Positions 33,861 to 44,185 of a DNA stretch of 64,000 bases are shown in pieces. A program made the position numbers and the translations under genes. Below the pieces are notes generated by a model, which saw only the letters and a list, made by a program, of their open reading frames with translations, was not told the origin of the DNA and did not search any database. Origin of the DNA: Labia minor. Its lineage: Eukaryota > Arthropoda > Insecta > Dermaptera > Spongiphoridae. The stretch is taken from contig OY720348.1 of the NCBI GenBank assembly GCA_963082975.1, positions 75,479,719 through 75,543,718 on the forward strand, read 5' to 3'. Within the stretch, counting starts at the first letter, position 1. Every line of letters starts with the position of its first letter.

Positions 33861-35628
33861 CTAAAATCAAAAAAACAAAACAATCAAAATAAGTATTAAG
33901 TATGATTAGCGTCAATTTAATTTATATATTTATAATTATTTGATATATATATAAAAGTTATTTCTGGGTTATTTTCACGTTTTATTTTGAGATTTAAAAC
34001 TCGAGTTTCGGCGCGTGTTTTGGAGCCATTCTCAGTTAAGTTTTAGGAGTGAATTTTAGCATGTGTGACCAAGAGTCCATGTTGGAATTTTGAGTTGAAT
34101 GGGTCGGTAATCTTTGACTTACTCAATTCTGAAACTTTAAAGATTCCTTGACAGCAAATAAATTTAAAGAAGATATTTGTCTTCTTATAAGTGAGCTTTA
34201 ACACGTTCCCGCCTGCATGTACCACCGGTGGCTCATGCCGCCACATAAAATAAATAGACAAATTATGGAGCCGGCGGGAACGTGTTAAATACAAAAATTA
34301 ACTATAATTTATGCCTCTCTTAATTCATTAACAAGAACAATTCTTAATATGATAAACTAAAATGATTTCTATTATTATTATTATTATTTATTTTGAAAAT
34401 TATGAAAATAAAGATAATTGTTCGATGTTTGTGATCCATAGCCGTTGAGAAAATAAGGTTTTTTTTTAAAGAATGCACTTCAAACACAACGTGTTTATTA
34501 TTTCTCAGTCAATACGGTGAATTCGTCTATAAATCACAAAATCTACATTAATATGATAATTTATTTTATTTACTTGCATCAAGTTAACTTTCCAAATACA
34601 TTTCTCCTGGATAACTTCGGGCCGTAAACTTCAACAAAGTCAATACTAAGTTTTTAATGACGCATATGCTAGCAGAATAGAAGAAAAGGGTTGAGTTGGA
34701 ATGGGTTAAAGGGAAGGGGAAGGAAGAAGGGAGAAGAACGAAAAAAGGAGATGGCATTTCGAGAATAGATCTGTTTTTTTTTGTTTTTATAGTCCTAATA
34801 ACCATTACCCGAAAAAGAGGAGGCTACAATTTTCTATAAAATAAGTATTATTTTTCCTCGAAATTATTTAATATTCTAAATTAGGGAACGTTTTTGATTA
34901 AAGTATCAATTTCGTTATTAGATGCGTAAGTATTCATAAAAAATCGTATGTAGTACCTGATAGTAGACATTTCAGACATTCACAGGTAACTGATTCAAAT
35001 TTTAATATATTCTAATTTATAATCAATGGATGAACTTGGAATTTTATTCAATAATGATGAACGTGGGGGAATAGGGGAGCAGCTTTTTTAATTAGGATTG
35101 CTTCATCGAATAATTCCAATGCAAATGTGGATAGCATTTTATTTGAAAATTAAGAAATTAATTTAATCCATTCAGGGATGGTCAATAAAATGGAAAAGAA
35201 ATTCAAGTGGAACGAAGGAGACAACCAATCATCTTGATAAAATATAAATTTCATAGAGTAATTAAATTAAATTAAAGAGTCATGAAAATAGAAACAATTC
35301 AATATAGAAAATAGAAAATTTTACATATAAAACTGCAATCCAATATTCGTAACATGCCAAATTCTTTATTTTTATTGGTGAGGAAGTGAAAGGGAGATTG
35401 ATTTTTATTTAAAATTAAATTTATTTTATCACATAGATACATTATTAAATGTTTATTTTTATTTTTTTTTATTTTAAACTCAATCTTTATTTACATTTCT
35501 CATATATATGTATATGTATGGTTAAGTTAGTTTTAACGCGAGTACTGCTCATTACTGCGCAGCGCCATCCATCGGCATTGTCGGGCACCATACACCCTTG
35601 TCAAATAAATTATTTTTTTGGCTCTCAC
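33861..35628 (-). other. robo: robo intron between Ig2b and Ig3a exons (1.8 kb)
   Basis: The smallest visible intron, phase 1, separating Ig2 from Ig3. Apart from the 83-bp piggyBac-type element at 34202-34284 I recognise nothing in it; the sequence is AT-rich with a TTA run near 34370-34390 and a purine-rich patch at 34680-34760. Confidence 0.85.
34202..34284. mobile_element. 83-bp piggyBac-type miniature element, copy 2
   Basis: TTAA flanks both sides (34198-34201, 34285-34288). Ends CACGTTCCCGCCTGC and (reverse) CACGTTCCCGCCGGC differ at one base. The interior is the same as in the other two copies except for one or two bases. Confidence 0.9.
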
Positions 35629-35759
35629 CGTGAACGATGAGGGTTGCTGGAGGACTCTCCCTGGTTCCAGCCACGTTAGACGCAATACATTGATATTTTC
35701 CAGCATCGCTGTCACGTACGTCGCTGATAAGAAGATTCCCCGAATCCACAACGCGAATT
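35629..35759 (-). CDS. robo: robo exon: second half of Ig2
   Basis: This 131-bp exon follows acceptor CCTTGTCTTTTTCAG and ends at donor CACG followed by GTGAGAGCC. Its peptide runs [20 protein letters not shown] and then [14 protein letters not shown] and LIVH. It supplies the F-strand cysteine of Ig2 in the usual DxGxYxC setting (here DAGKYQC). Entry phase is 2 and exit phase 1, and the G left at the end joins TA of the next exon to make Val (LIVHVKPF), matching the known Ig2/Ig3 linker of Robo. The right-hand intron (35760-42759) carries an inverted pair of hAT copies and a nested Helentron-like element; the left-hand one is the shortest intron here. Confidence 0.94.
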
Positions 35760-36166
35760 CTGAAAAAGACAAGGATATTCATTAAAATATTAATTTCTAC
35801 TCCCATCTAAAAATGGATTCCCTTCTTCTCCTTCCACGTGCAATTAAATGATTCATTTTCATATTCCCTTTCTTAATACGTTCTAGATGGCTCCTGAAAA
35901 ACGATCAAAACCATCTCACCTTCATCCCAAGAGACCCATCTTCATTTTCCACATATATATATATCAAGATATTCATTTAAAATATTTAATTGACAATTCT
36001 TGAAAGTAGTTTTCTATGTAATATATACTAATGACGTAATTTTAAAAAAAAACACATGGATTAAGCAAAATTCGGGATAAAAAAGAACTTTTCATTGAGT
36101 TGAGAAGAAAACGCAATTCTATCGCGTTCCATGTACTTTCAGAAAAATTATTAAATCGTTCTATTC

Positions 36167-36416
36167 CACCTACCATCTATAAGATTAGTAAACTCTATTG
36201 TCTTTGCTGAAACAAAGTTTTTGGCGCCGCCATGCGAGTGCAGGCAGTAACTAATTTTAAAAAAAAATAGGGCTTGTATGTGCGTGTGTGTTTTTGCCTG
36301 GTTTTTGCATGCAGAGTTATCGGTTATGAGCCTGCAGCGCCTTTTAGCGGTGCCACATAGAGACATCATATTAAAAAAAAAATGGTTTCACCAATTTCTA
36401 AGGAGTTGGGGCCCTG
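36167..36416 (+). mobile_element. hAT-like element, family 7, copy A
   Basis: From CACCTACCATCTATAAG to AGGAGTTGGGGCCCTG. It is flanked by TTCTATTC (36159-36166) and TTTTATTC (36417-36424), seven of eight bases equal. It contains a TG microsatellite and GTTTTTGCATGCAGAGTTAT. The inverted copy B lies 1.9 kb away. Confidence 0.75.
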
Positions 36417-36680
36417 TTTTATTCTATACGATTAAATGAAAAATAATAAATTTTAGTATAAGAATAAAATATATTGGAGATAATATTTAAAAAAAAAAAA
36501 AATAATTATGAAAATAATAAAATGAATTAAATTTAGTCGTTTTTACTTTCCCGCATACTTCGTATAAGGGAAGTATTGGAATCGTCAAAAATTTCGACTT
36601 CGAGATTTTGATAGATCTTGACGTTTTAGACCTCCCTGAGTCGGTAAATACCATTTTTCGAATTATGTCTGTGTGTGTGT

Positions 36681-36719
36681 ATGTATGTATGTATGTATGT
36701 ATGTATGTATGTATGTATG

Positions 36720-36748
<29 letters not shown>
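36681..36748. repeat. ATGT tetranucleotide microsatellite
   Basis: Seventeen perfect ATGT units inside HINE-B, at the position where HINE-A has its CA/TG tract. Confidence 0.95.
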
Positions 36749-36750
<2 letters not shown>

Positions 36751-37052
36751 TGTCTGTAAGCAAATTTACTCAAAAACTAATCAAGCTAGGACTTCGAAAT
36801 TTGGTACACCGATATTATTCACAGTTTGTAGATTTCTATCAAAATTTCGTCAAAATCGGTTAACCGGAAGTGGTACTTTACCTACACTGGTTGCGTTTAC
36901 CTTTCAAGTAAAGTACCAGTTTGCTTCGAGATATTTGCTTCATATTTTGTATATAGATTTAAAAATATGAAAAAAATTCAGATACCAAATTTCATCATGA
37001 ATCATGATCTGACTACCGGAAGTTACATTTTACCTATACAAGTAGCGTTTCC

Positions 37053-37580
37053 TTTTTACCGACCGACGATAGTAAGGGAGGTATTGTTTTCACACCAAAT
37101 TTCACCTGTGGATATTTTTAGGTACATATCTCCACGAATCATGCATTTTCTTAACAGAAAAAAGTATTTTTAGCATGATGTCTGTCCGTCCGTCCGCTGT
37201 GTGTCCGTAGAGATGTGTACAGCTTGAACGGCTCAACCGATTTTGATGAAATTTGGTATATTTACTTAATGCATCAGTATGATGAATGGATCAACTTTTG
37301 GTGCAAATCCGGAAACCGGAAGTGCTAGTATTGCCGATCGAAGAGAGGAAGTGAAGAGTTATTTTCATATCAAATTTCACGTGAAGGCATATCTCCACGT
37401 ATTATGGACTTTGTATTGGTTTTATCCTCGAGAAAAATCATCTTCATTAGTTTTTTCTTAATTTAAAATGATATGACGTCACCCAGCATTTCATGACGTC
37501 ACAGCCAGCCCTTATATATTATAAATAAAATAAAATTAAAAATATTTATATTATATCCATATCTGTTTTTTTTTACATTT
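37053..37580 (-). mobile_element. HINE-C copy 2, nested in HINE-B
   Basis: Reverse copy from TTTTTACCGACCGACGATAG to ATCCATATCTGTTTTTTTT, with a GTCC microsatellite (37185-37210) and two perfect TGACGTCA palindromes (37474-37481, 37494-37501). Its margins are inferred by comparison with the copy at 14173. Confidence 0.75.
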
Positions 37581-38301
37581 AAAATATCAGTTAACCGGAA
37601 GTAGCGCTTTATTACATTCTAAATATTCATTCACAACTCTTTATACCTATTTATATGCGGGAAAGTCTAGGGGAGGTCACTCCCGCTTATTTTTTCTTTT
37701 TCTTTGATATTCTTATAATTTTACCTTTACCAATATGTGAAAAAGAATTTAAAATAGAAAAACAAACCAAAGGCTAGTAACGCCATATTTACATAATACA
37801 TTGGTATTATCCATGGTAATGTATATGAAAATAATAAAGATGAAATAAAACACTATTCATATAAGTTTTTATAAAATTCATCTAAATTATTTATAGTATA
37901 AAGAAAAATTTTAAATAAATATTTAAATAATAAGGCGTTTTAGCTAAGAAAAAAAGTATAAAATGAAGATGACCAAATCTTCTTTATCTTATCTATGTAT
38001 TTTAAATTTTCTTTTATCTTATGATAGATTATATTGTTTTGCACCGTGTGAGGGCCCTCCTCCAATAGTGAATATATAGGTGGGTGTGTCTGGGCTCAGA
38101 TTATGAAATTTGAGAGGAAAGACAACGGTCAATGATAGTTAAGTAATATAATAAGATGCGTTGTTTGTTGTTTTGTTTTATTTTTTATATAAACAGTTAA
38201 ACGAAATTTCTGCCGCTTAAATTGATATATAAAGTTCTTTTTAAAGAAAAAAAAAATAGAATTTAGATAATTATTTTAGAAATAAAATTTTATATTTAAA
38301 T

Positions 38302-38546
38302 CAGGGCCCCCCAGCTCCTTAGAAATCGGTGAAACCAATTTTTTTAATATGATGTTTCTATGTTGCACCGCTAAGAGGCGCTGCAGGCGCATAACCTATA
38401 ACTCTGCATGCAAAAACCAGGCAAAAACACACACACACAAGCCTGATTTTTTTTTCAATTAATTACTGCCTGCACTCGCGTGGTGGCGCCAAAAACTTTG
38501 TTTCAGCAAAGACAATAGACTTTACTAGTCTTATAGATGGTCTGTG
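38302..38546 (-). mobile_element. hAT-like element, family 7, copy B (inverted)
   Basis: Reverse complement of copy A: begins CAGGGCCCCCCAGCTCC and ends CTTATAGATGGTCTGTG. The putative duplication is weak (five of eight), so the right end is less certain. Sequence agreement with copy A is high through GCAAAAACCAGGCAAAAACA and TTTGTTTCAGCAAAGACAAT. Confidence 0.72.
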
Positions 38547-38700
38547 AGTAAGATGCAAGAAAAAAAAATAAATATTTGAATTTATTTAAATTTTGTTTGT
38601 TTATGGGGAGACGAAATAAGTTAAAAAAGTTAGTTCTAGTTTTATAAATCAAATAAATGAAAACCTATTATTTACAGACTTTCAAACAAATAATACGTAT

Positions 38701-38754
38701 TACCTCCCGTCCCCTGCCTAGACGTGAACGTCTGAGTAGCTAGTATAGATAGGT
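38701..38754 (-). mobile_element. HINE-D-like 5' end fragment
   Basis: On the reverse strand it reads TATACTAGCTACTCAGACG with hairpin AGACGTTCACGTCT and GGCAGGGGACGGGAGG, parallel to the 5' end of the HINE-D element at 18751 but with different arm sequence. Confidence 0.5.
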
Positions 38755-39410
38755 AAAAAAATAAAATGGATAGAAATTAATGAAAATTTAATATATTACA
38801 AGGTTTAATTTCTAAGGTGCAAGATGAGATTAAATACCGATAAAAAACTAATAAATCGTTTTTATTAATTTTTTCTTAATCAAGTAACCACTTTAAGGAA
38901 AATAAAGAATAAATAACAGAGCCAGGATGGATCATTTGGAAAGATAAAACTATTTTTTTCCAAAATACCCAGTCTTTCAACAACAAATAAATCAATAAAA
39001 TAAGGGACTATAAAGGGGTATGAATGAAGCATGAATAAACAAAATAATCAAATATATAAAAGATAGAATAAATGAAAGACAATAATAACATAATAAAAAA
39101 CATAATAATCCCTTCTTCTAAAATTCTTGAAAATAATTTTATTTACAATTTTATATATATATATATATATACCATATTCTTAGGTAAATAGAAGAAAAAA
39201 GAGTTATAAGATTATATTGATTTATAGATATAATATTTATATTTATGAGTGGTGGATGATTAAACATTAGTAAGAAAATATTTTTTTGGGAGAAGAGGGA
39301 AGGGGAAGATAAATTAAAAATTTCTAAGCTTTGAAAACTTAAGAATTTTTTCAAATTAATTTCTTTACAAAGATATAACATGTATATATATAATATTATT
39401 ATATTTAATA

Positions 39411-39697
39411 AGGTGCCATTGGGTGTGTGGGTAGCGAACCTGTCTCACATTCCCATGGTCCCGGGTTCAAGTCCCGGGCCAGGCAAGGGAATTTTCCTAG
39501 CTGGGGTCTATGGGACGGTGTCAACCCAGCCTCCGGGAACAACCTTGGGGAAAAGTTACTTGATAGCGCCTCCGATCAAGAAAATAAAGGTAAAGGTGGA
39601 GAGGACCCGTTCTACTGATCATAGGACACCTCATTGACATAACCGGCTTGATAGGTGTTGTTCTTGCGTAGGACGTACAAAGTCAGAGGGTTTTATT
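39411..39697 (+). mobile_element. tRNA-derived SINE, full-length copy 3
   Basis: Same head, boxes and body as the copy at 2354, with B box GGTTCAAGTCC intact and a T-rich 3' end. A 14-bp target duplication TTATTATATTTAAT is exact at 39396-39409 and 39698-39711, which fixes both ends and indicates retroposition by target-primed reverse transcription. Confidence 0.9.
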
Positions 39698-41091
39698 TTA
39701 TTATATTTAATCTTTTTTAGGAATACTAAGAGAAGGGAGAGAGTCTAGGAGACTTGCACCTGATGTCGTTGAAAATTATCGACTTGACGCGGTGAAATTA
39801 AATCAATCCAAAAGTAAAAAGCAAAGAAAAAAGAAAACAGTTCATAAAGACTCTTTAAATGAAGCTCCTCTTTTAGACTTTGTCTCTCATCCTTTATCAA
39901 CGTTAAGATAAGACGAACTGAATAAATGATAAGTGCACAGAATGGAGAGCAGCTCTTTTGGTAGAAAGACACGCTAATGTCCGGTGACTTAACTCAAAAG
40001 AACAACCAACATCTTAAAAATGTTCGTTTGCAATTCATGTCTTCTTACATTTAAATAAATACTTCACAAAGAATCAGTACATGGGACCTAAATAATGCTT
40101 ATTGGATGGCTGGGATCAATCAGTCTGATACCGAATTTATCAAGAATTTTAGTCTTTTTAAATTTAAAAATTTCTAATCATTTCTAATAATTTTTAAATA
40201 GTAAAATTATTTTTAATTTAAAATAATTAAAATACCCGTATGATTGTTTAGAAGAGCTGCTCTCCAAAATTGTAGTGCCTCGTATAAAGAAGATTTTCTT
40301 ACGGAAATTTTAAAAATATCACTATTTATGATTCACCTATAAAATTTAAAATAAGTTATTTTCGAAATTTGATTGATAAAATGTAAATCAATTACAATTA
40401 ACATAAAGAGGAATAGTGCAATTTTATTAGGAGTATAGTTTTCAAGATTGCAATATAATTACACTTACGTTAATTGATTTAAGAAAGGGGGGGGGGGAAG
40501 AAGGATTATTATATATTTTTATGGTTTTGATGAAAGTTAACTCCCGATAATTATGCAAAATATCTTTTTCTGAGATTCAGCGGATAATCAAAGATAATCC
40601 TATGATTTGTTTACTAGGATTATTTCCATACATTTATGATATTAATTGATGTTCCTTTAGCCATGAACTATATGTTAACAATTTGCTTTAAATTAATAAT
40701 AATAATAATTTAATAATATTACTAATTTTTGAAATTAAATATGTATTAGACATAAAACAATTGGTTTAATAATTAAATCATAAAGATTCATCATAAATCA
40801 TTATTTCCATAAATAAAATTAATATTGATTTCTTAAACAAATATGTAAATAATAAAAATGAAATTTTCAAATTTTAATTAATTATATTTATTTCTAATAG
40901 ATAATTGATAAAATTTTTTTAGAAATTAGCAAAATATAAAACCAGCTTTTAAACGAAATGTGTCAAATTGATTTATTTGTTACAATAACGCCACGTATTT
41001 AATTATTATTATTATTTAGAATAATAATAATTTTTCGAAAAAATTACAAACTGAATATACGTACGCATATATATATATATAATATATATGT

Positions 41092-41529
41092 AAAATGTTA
41101 GAACATTGGTTAAGTAGGTAGGACATGTGTTGTATCTTTAAGATAGATTCATACCTGAATAGCCAACTACAACTGGTATATGTGTAATAATTAATATTTA
41201 GATTTTAAGTGAATAATAACTATAAAAACCAATTGATAATAATGTTATTATTATAATTTTAAATTTTGATTTAGGTTATTAACTATAGGCCAATTTCGTT
41301 TCTAAAAGGAGAATTTTATTAATTAAAAATTATATGATACAAAATAAAATAAATAAAATAATAACTCCAAACATTACATAAAAGGAAATTGTTTTTTATA
41401 GTTATTATTCACTTAAAATTACAATATTAATTATTACATATATGCCAGTTGTAGTTGACTGATCAGGTATGAATCTATCTTAAAGATTCAACACATGTTG
41501 TACCAACTTAACCAATGTTCTAACATTTT

Positions 41530-41535
<6 letters not shown>
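41092..41535. repeat. miniature element with about 145-bp inverted arms in a TA tract
   Basis: The left arm begins GTAAAATGTTAGAACATTGG and the right ends with its complement. The arms stay alignable through AGATAGATTCATACCTGA, CAACTACAACTGG and TTTTAAGTGAATAATAACTA. Both sides are TA-rich microsatellite (left TATATATAATATATA, right CATATATATATA), as expected if it inserted at a TA target. Confidence 0.82.
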
Positions 41536-41565
<30 letters not shown>

Positions 41566-42759
41566 AAATATAAACTTATTTTTATTATTTTCGAAATATC
41601 TCACCATTTAACTATTTTGCATTCTGACCAGAAATAGAAAAGGGCATCGCAAACCATTACATAAAATCAATTTGTCCGGAAACAAGCTGGATCGAGAAGG
41701 GAGGAGGTGGGAGATGTGGGAGTTTGCTGGAAACCAATTCGGTTAAAATGCCGTAAACAAATAAAATTTGTGCGGTGTCCATTTGGGAAATGTCTCTAAT
41801 TGTTATCCAAGGTTATAAAATAGGAACCAAACACCCACTATCGCCCTACCTTTATAAAATATTAGTAATCGGAAACACTTTTTTAATTTGAAGAAATACG
41901 AGATTATGAAATAAATTCAATAATACGAATGGTGAGGAATTTTAAACCAGATAATCTAGAAAAAATTATCATATTTTTATTTTTTATCGGAGTGAAAAGC
42001 AGTTAGTTCATAACCTAAAATACAAGACAAATGCATTATCAATAAATAAATCACTACAAATAAGTATTAAATAACAAAATGAATATATTCTTAGGACCCA
42101 CTCATTAAAATATTTTAATTGAAACAATAAGTGATTTTTAATATCGTATATATATATATACTAGAGAGAGAGAGCGAGAGAGAGAAAGAAAGCGAGAAAT
42201 GATTAACAAGATAATTTAAATTACTTTTTTATACTTATTACTTAAAAAGATTTATTCCAGAAAATCATTTGATAGATTTCTTTGGTTATTAATATAGGAA
42301 CGACTATATAATAATTATTCAATTTTACTAGTTATTTATATTGAGATTAATCAAAAGTATAACCAGCAAGATTGAATATGTTTATCTTTTTATTTTTGGA
42401 TTAAAAGGAAACTGTCCGGGAAATTTAACCTCAATGTCCTGAATTCATTACATTAAGGAGGAGGCTTCCATTATAAAACATGCACAGTACAAGTTTTTAA
42501 CTTTTTTTCGATGAGGAAAACAATTTTCATTAAATATCTAGTTGTTTGGTTGTATGGAATGTTTTATTCATTGCTGGGTATAAAAATTTTAAAAGAGGTC
42601 AAGTCATTTAATTTCCAGCAAGATATGTTTGGTGGAGAGTTTGTGGATGGGTAGAGAGGGTTTAGATCAGCAGGGTGCTTACAAATCTGTCTCTATGAAT
42701 TATTTAATTGATGAACTTGTGTTTTCTTTCCAATGGATCAATTATACATTACGACATAC

Positions 42760-42913
42760 CTTTTAGTGTTTAGTGTATGCAGCGGATGTCCGTTTTTGTT
42801 CCAAAAGAGGCCAGGTTCCGGATGGCCCCGTGGTGGAGCGCATTCCAAAAGGGCTGTTTCACCTTGCGCCACTCGAGTGTCTTTCGGGGTTGCACGAAAC
42901 TCATCACGAATCA
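42760..42913 (-). CDS. robo: robo exon: first half of Ig2
   Basis: This 154-bp internal exon carries the last two bases of a split codon, 50 codons, and two bases of the next. The acceptor reads TTTTTATTGTTTTAG before the exon; the donor is AAAAG followed by GTATGTCG. The peptide starts [18 protein letters not shown], a hallmark of the Robo Ig1/Ig2 junction, then gives [14 protein letters not shown] with the B-strand cysteine, then FWNK with the core tryptophan, and ends HTLNTK. The segment after the tryptophan is shorter than in Drosophila Robo1 as I recall it. The junction codon AG|A (Arg) joins it to the exon at 35759. It is the most 5' exon visible; no Ig1 exon could be found between here and 64000, so the upstream intron exceeds 21 kb. 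Confidence 0.94.
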
Positions 42914-43962
42914 CTAAAACAATAAAAACATTCAAAATTAGTATCCTAATTTTTTTCTTTTAATATCAAAATTAATAAAAAATATGTATATATTCTAATA
43001 CGCTTTCACTTTTAGCATATTCTAATAAATAAATGGATTATATTCCTTATCAATGCAATAACTTAATAAGTGATTATTCTGATTAGAATAACAAATTGAG
43101 ATATAATTGCCTAAGGGATCCATGTTTGAAATTCCATTATTGAATTGAGGTTATGATGGACTAAAGTATTTAAGAGGCAATGATTGACATGTCAGGCACA
43201 TAAACCCAAAATATCTCAAGAAATAAGATAAATTTGTATAAAAAAACAAAAAAAAAGAGATTTAAATAGTATTATATAATAATAAATAATAAATAATAAT
43301 AATAAATTATTTTTTTGTTATAGCTTGTAACAAAAGTATTTTTATGAAAATTAATTTCTCTACTTAATTATAATGTATTATGTGATTTTAATATTTTTAT
43401 TTTTATACCAAATGCAATAAAATAATTATATTTAATATTATATTTAATAATTATGTTATATTTATATATGATATTATTTGAGTATTCATCTTTGGTAAAC
43501 TCAATACAATATTTAAATTTATTTATAAGGGTTATTTATATAATAATAATATATAAGTTAAACAATGTAGCCTTGGAAGAAATATTCTCTCATTGAATGT
43601 TTAATTTACGGGTAAAAGTTAACGACGTTTTAAGCACAAATAGATTATTTCTCTTTTTCTAATGGGGTAGAAAGAGGGAGAAAATGGTGGTTAAAATAAA
43701 TCAGGACTAAATCTTCTGGGATTCCATTTGATTCTTTCCGTAATAAATAAATGGAATAAACAAACAGTTAATTAGTTCTTAGTTTAAGTAAATAATATAA
43801 TAATAAATATATAAATATATAAAAATATAAATAATATATATATATATATATAAATACATTTTTTATCTTAAATTTATATTAAATACCTAATCTCTCAATG
43901 AATTACTGATTTACTCGCTAATCATTAATTGTTCTAAAACTTTCTCGTTTCATAGATAGACT

Positions 43963-44045
43963 CACGTTCACGCCGGCATGTACCACCGGTGGCTCATGCC
44001 GCCACATAAAATAAATAGACAAATTATGGAGCCGGCGGGAACGTG
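43963..44045. mobile_element. 83-bp piggyBac-type miniature element, copy 3
   Basis: Same length and interior as copies 1 and 2. The right flank is TTAA (44046-44049) but the left flank is GACT, so the left target copy has changed. Ends CACGTTCACGCCGGC and (reverse) CACGTTCCCGCCGGC. Confidence 0.88.
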
Positions 44046-44185
44046 TTAAAGAACGTTTTTTTTATTATTATATATTATCTATTTCTATGTAACTTATTAA
44101 TTTTGAAACAATTTCCTAAATAATTATAAAATTTTATTTTAATTCCAAAATGTTTTTATTTTTTTTTAATTTTTACATAAGTAAT

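Larger units (their letters stand above)
36540..37690 (-). mobile_element. HINE-B element (Helentron-like) containing a HINE-C insertion
   Basis: The sub-terminal inverted repeat is ACTTTCCCGCATA (36544) with TATGCGGGAAAGT (37654), a perfect 13-bp match. The 3' end (left) folds through ACTTTCCC and GGGAAGT, with ATACTTCGTAT inside; the 5' end folds through GGGAGGTCACTCCC. The outer sequence GCTTATTTTTT matches the HINE-A outer end. A 68-bp ATGT microsatellite lies at 36681-36748. AAGTATTGGAATCGTC and CGAGATTTTGAT parallel HINE-A, so it is a diverged sister family. The section 37053-37580 is a separate nested element. Confidence 0.78.
35760..42759 (-). other. robo: robo intron splitting Ig2 (7.0 kb)
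   Basis: A phase-2 intron. It carries two copies of one hAT element in opposite orientation (36167-36416 and 38302-38546) around a nested Helentron-like pair, a Helentron-like 5' end fragment, a SINE and a long-inverted-repeat element. 35760-36158, 37691-38301, 38755-39395, 39712-41091 and 41536-42759 show only AT-rich sequence, short G runs (40488-40498) and a GA-rich tract (about 42165-42200). Confidence 0.85.
4257..42913 (-). other. robo: roundabout (Robo) receptor gene, internal segment: Ig2-Ig4 exons and introns
   Basis: Five exons on the minus strand join in frame (lengths 154, 131, 135, 132 and 278 nt, 276 codons, no stop) into three consecutive C2-type Ig domains. Each domain keeps the two core cysteines and the core tryptophan. 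Wording such as [45 protein letters not shown] and SVFWSREG is diagnostic of Robo Ig2, Ig3 and Ig4 in that order. Robo is a single-pass surface receptor for Slit that steers axons and migrating cells; Ig1 is the main Slit-binding domain and is not in the window. Intron phases, 5' to 3', are 1, 2, 1, 1, 1 and 0, all internally consistent. Introns measure 6,999, 1,768, 8,258 and 20,801 bp, and the flanking ones run past both edges. Family identity is very secure. Which paralogue (Robo1, 2 or 3) is not decided by these domains alone. Confidence 0.95.

Noticed and set aside
36608-36970. Open frame full of VCMY repeats
   Set aside because: It is the ATGT microsatellite of HINE-B read in frame; there is no protein signal outside the repeat.
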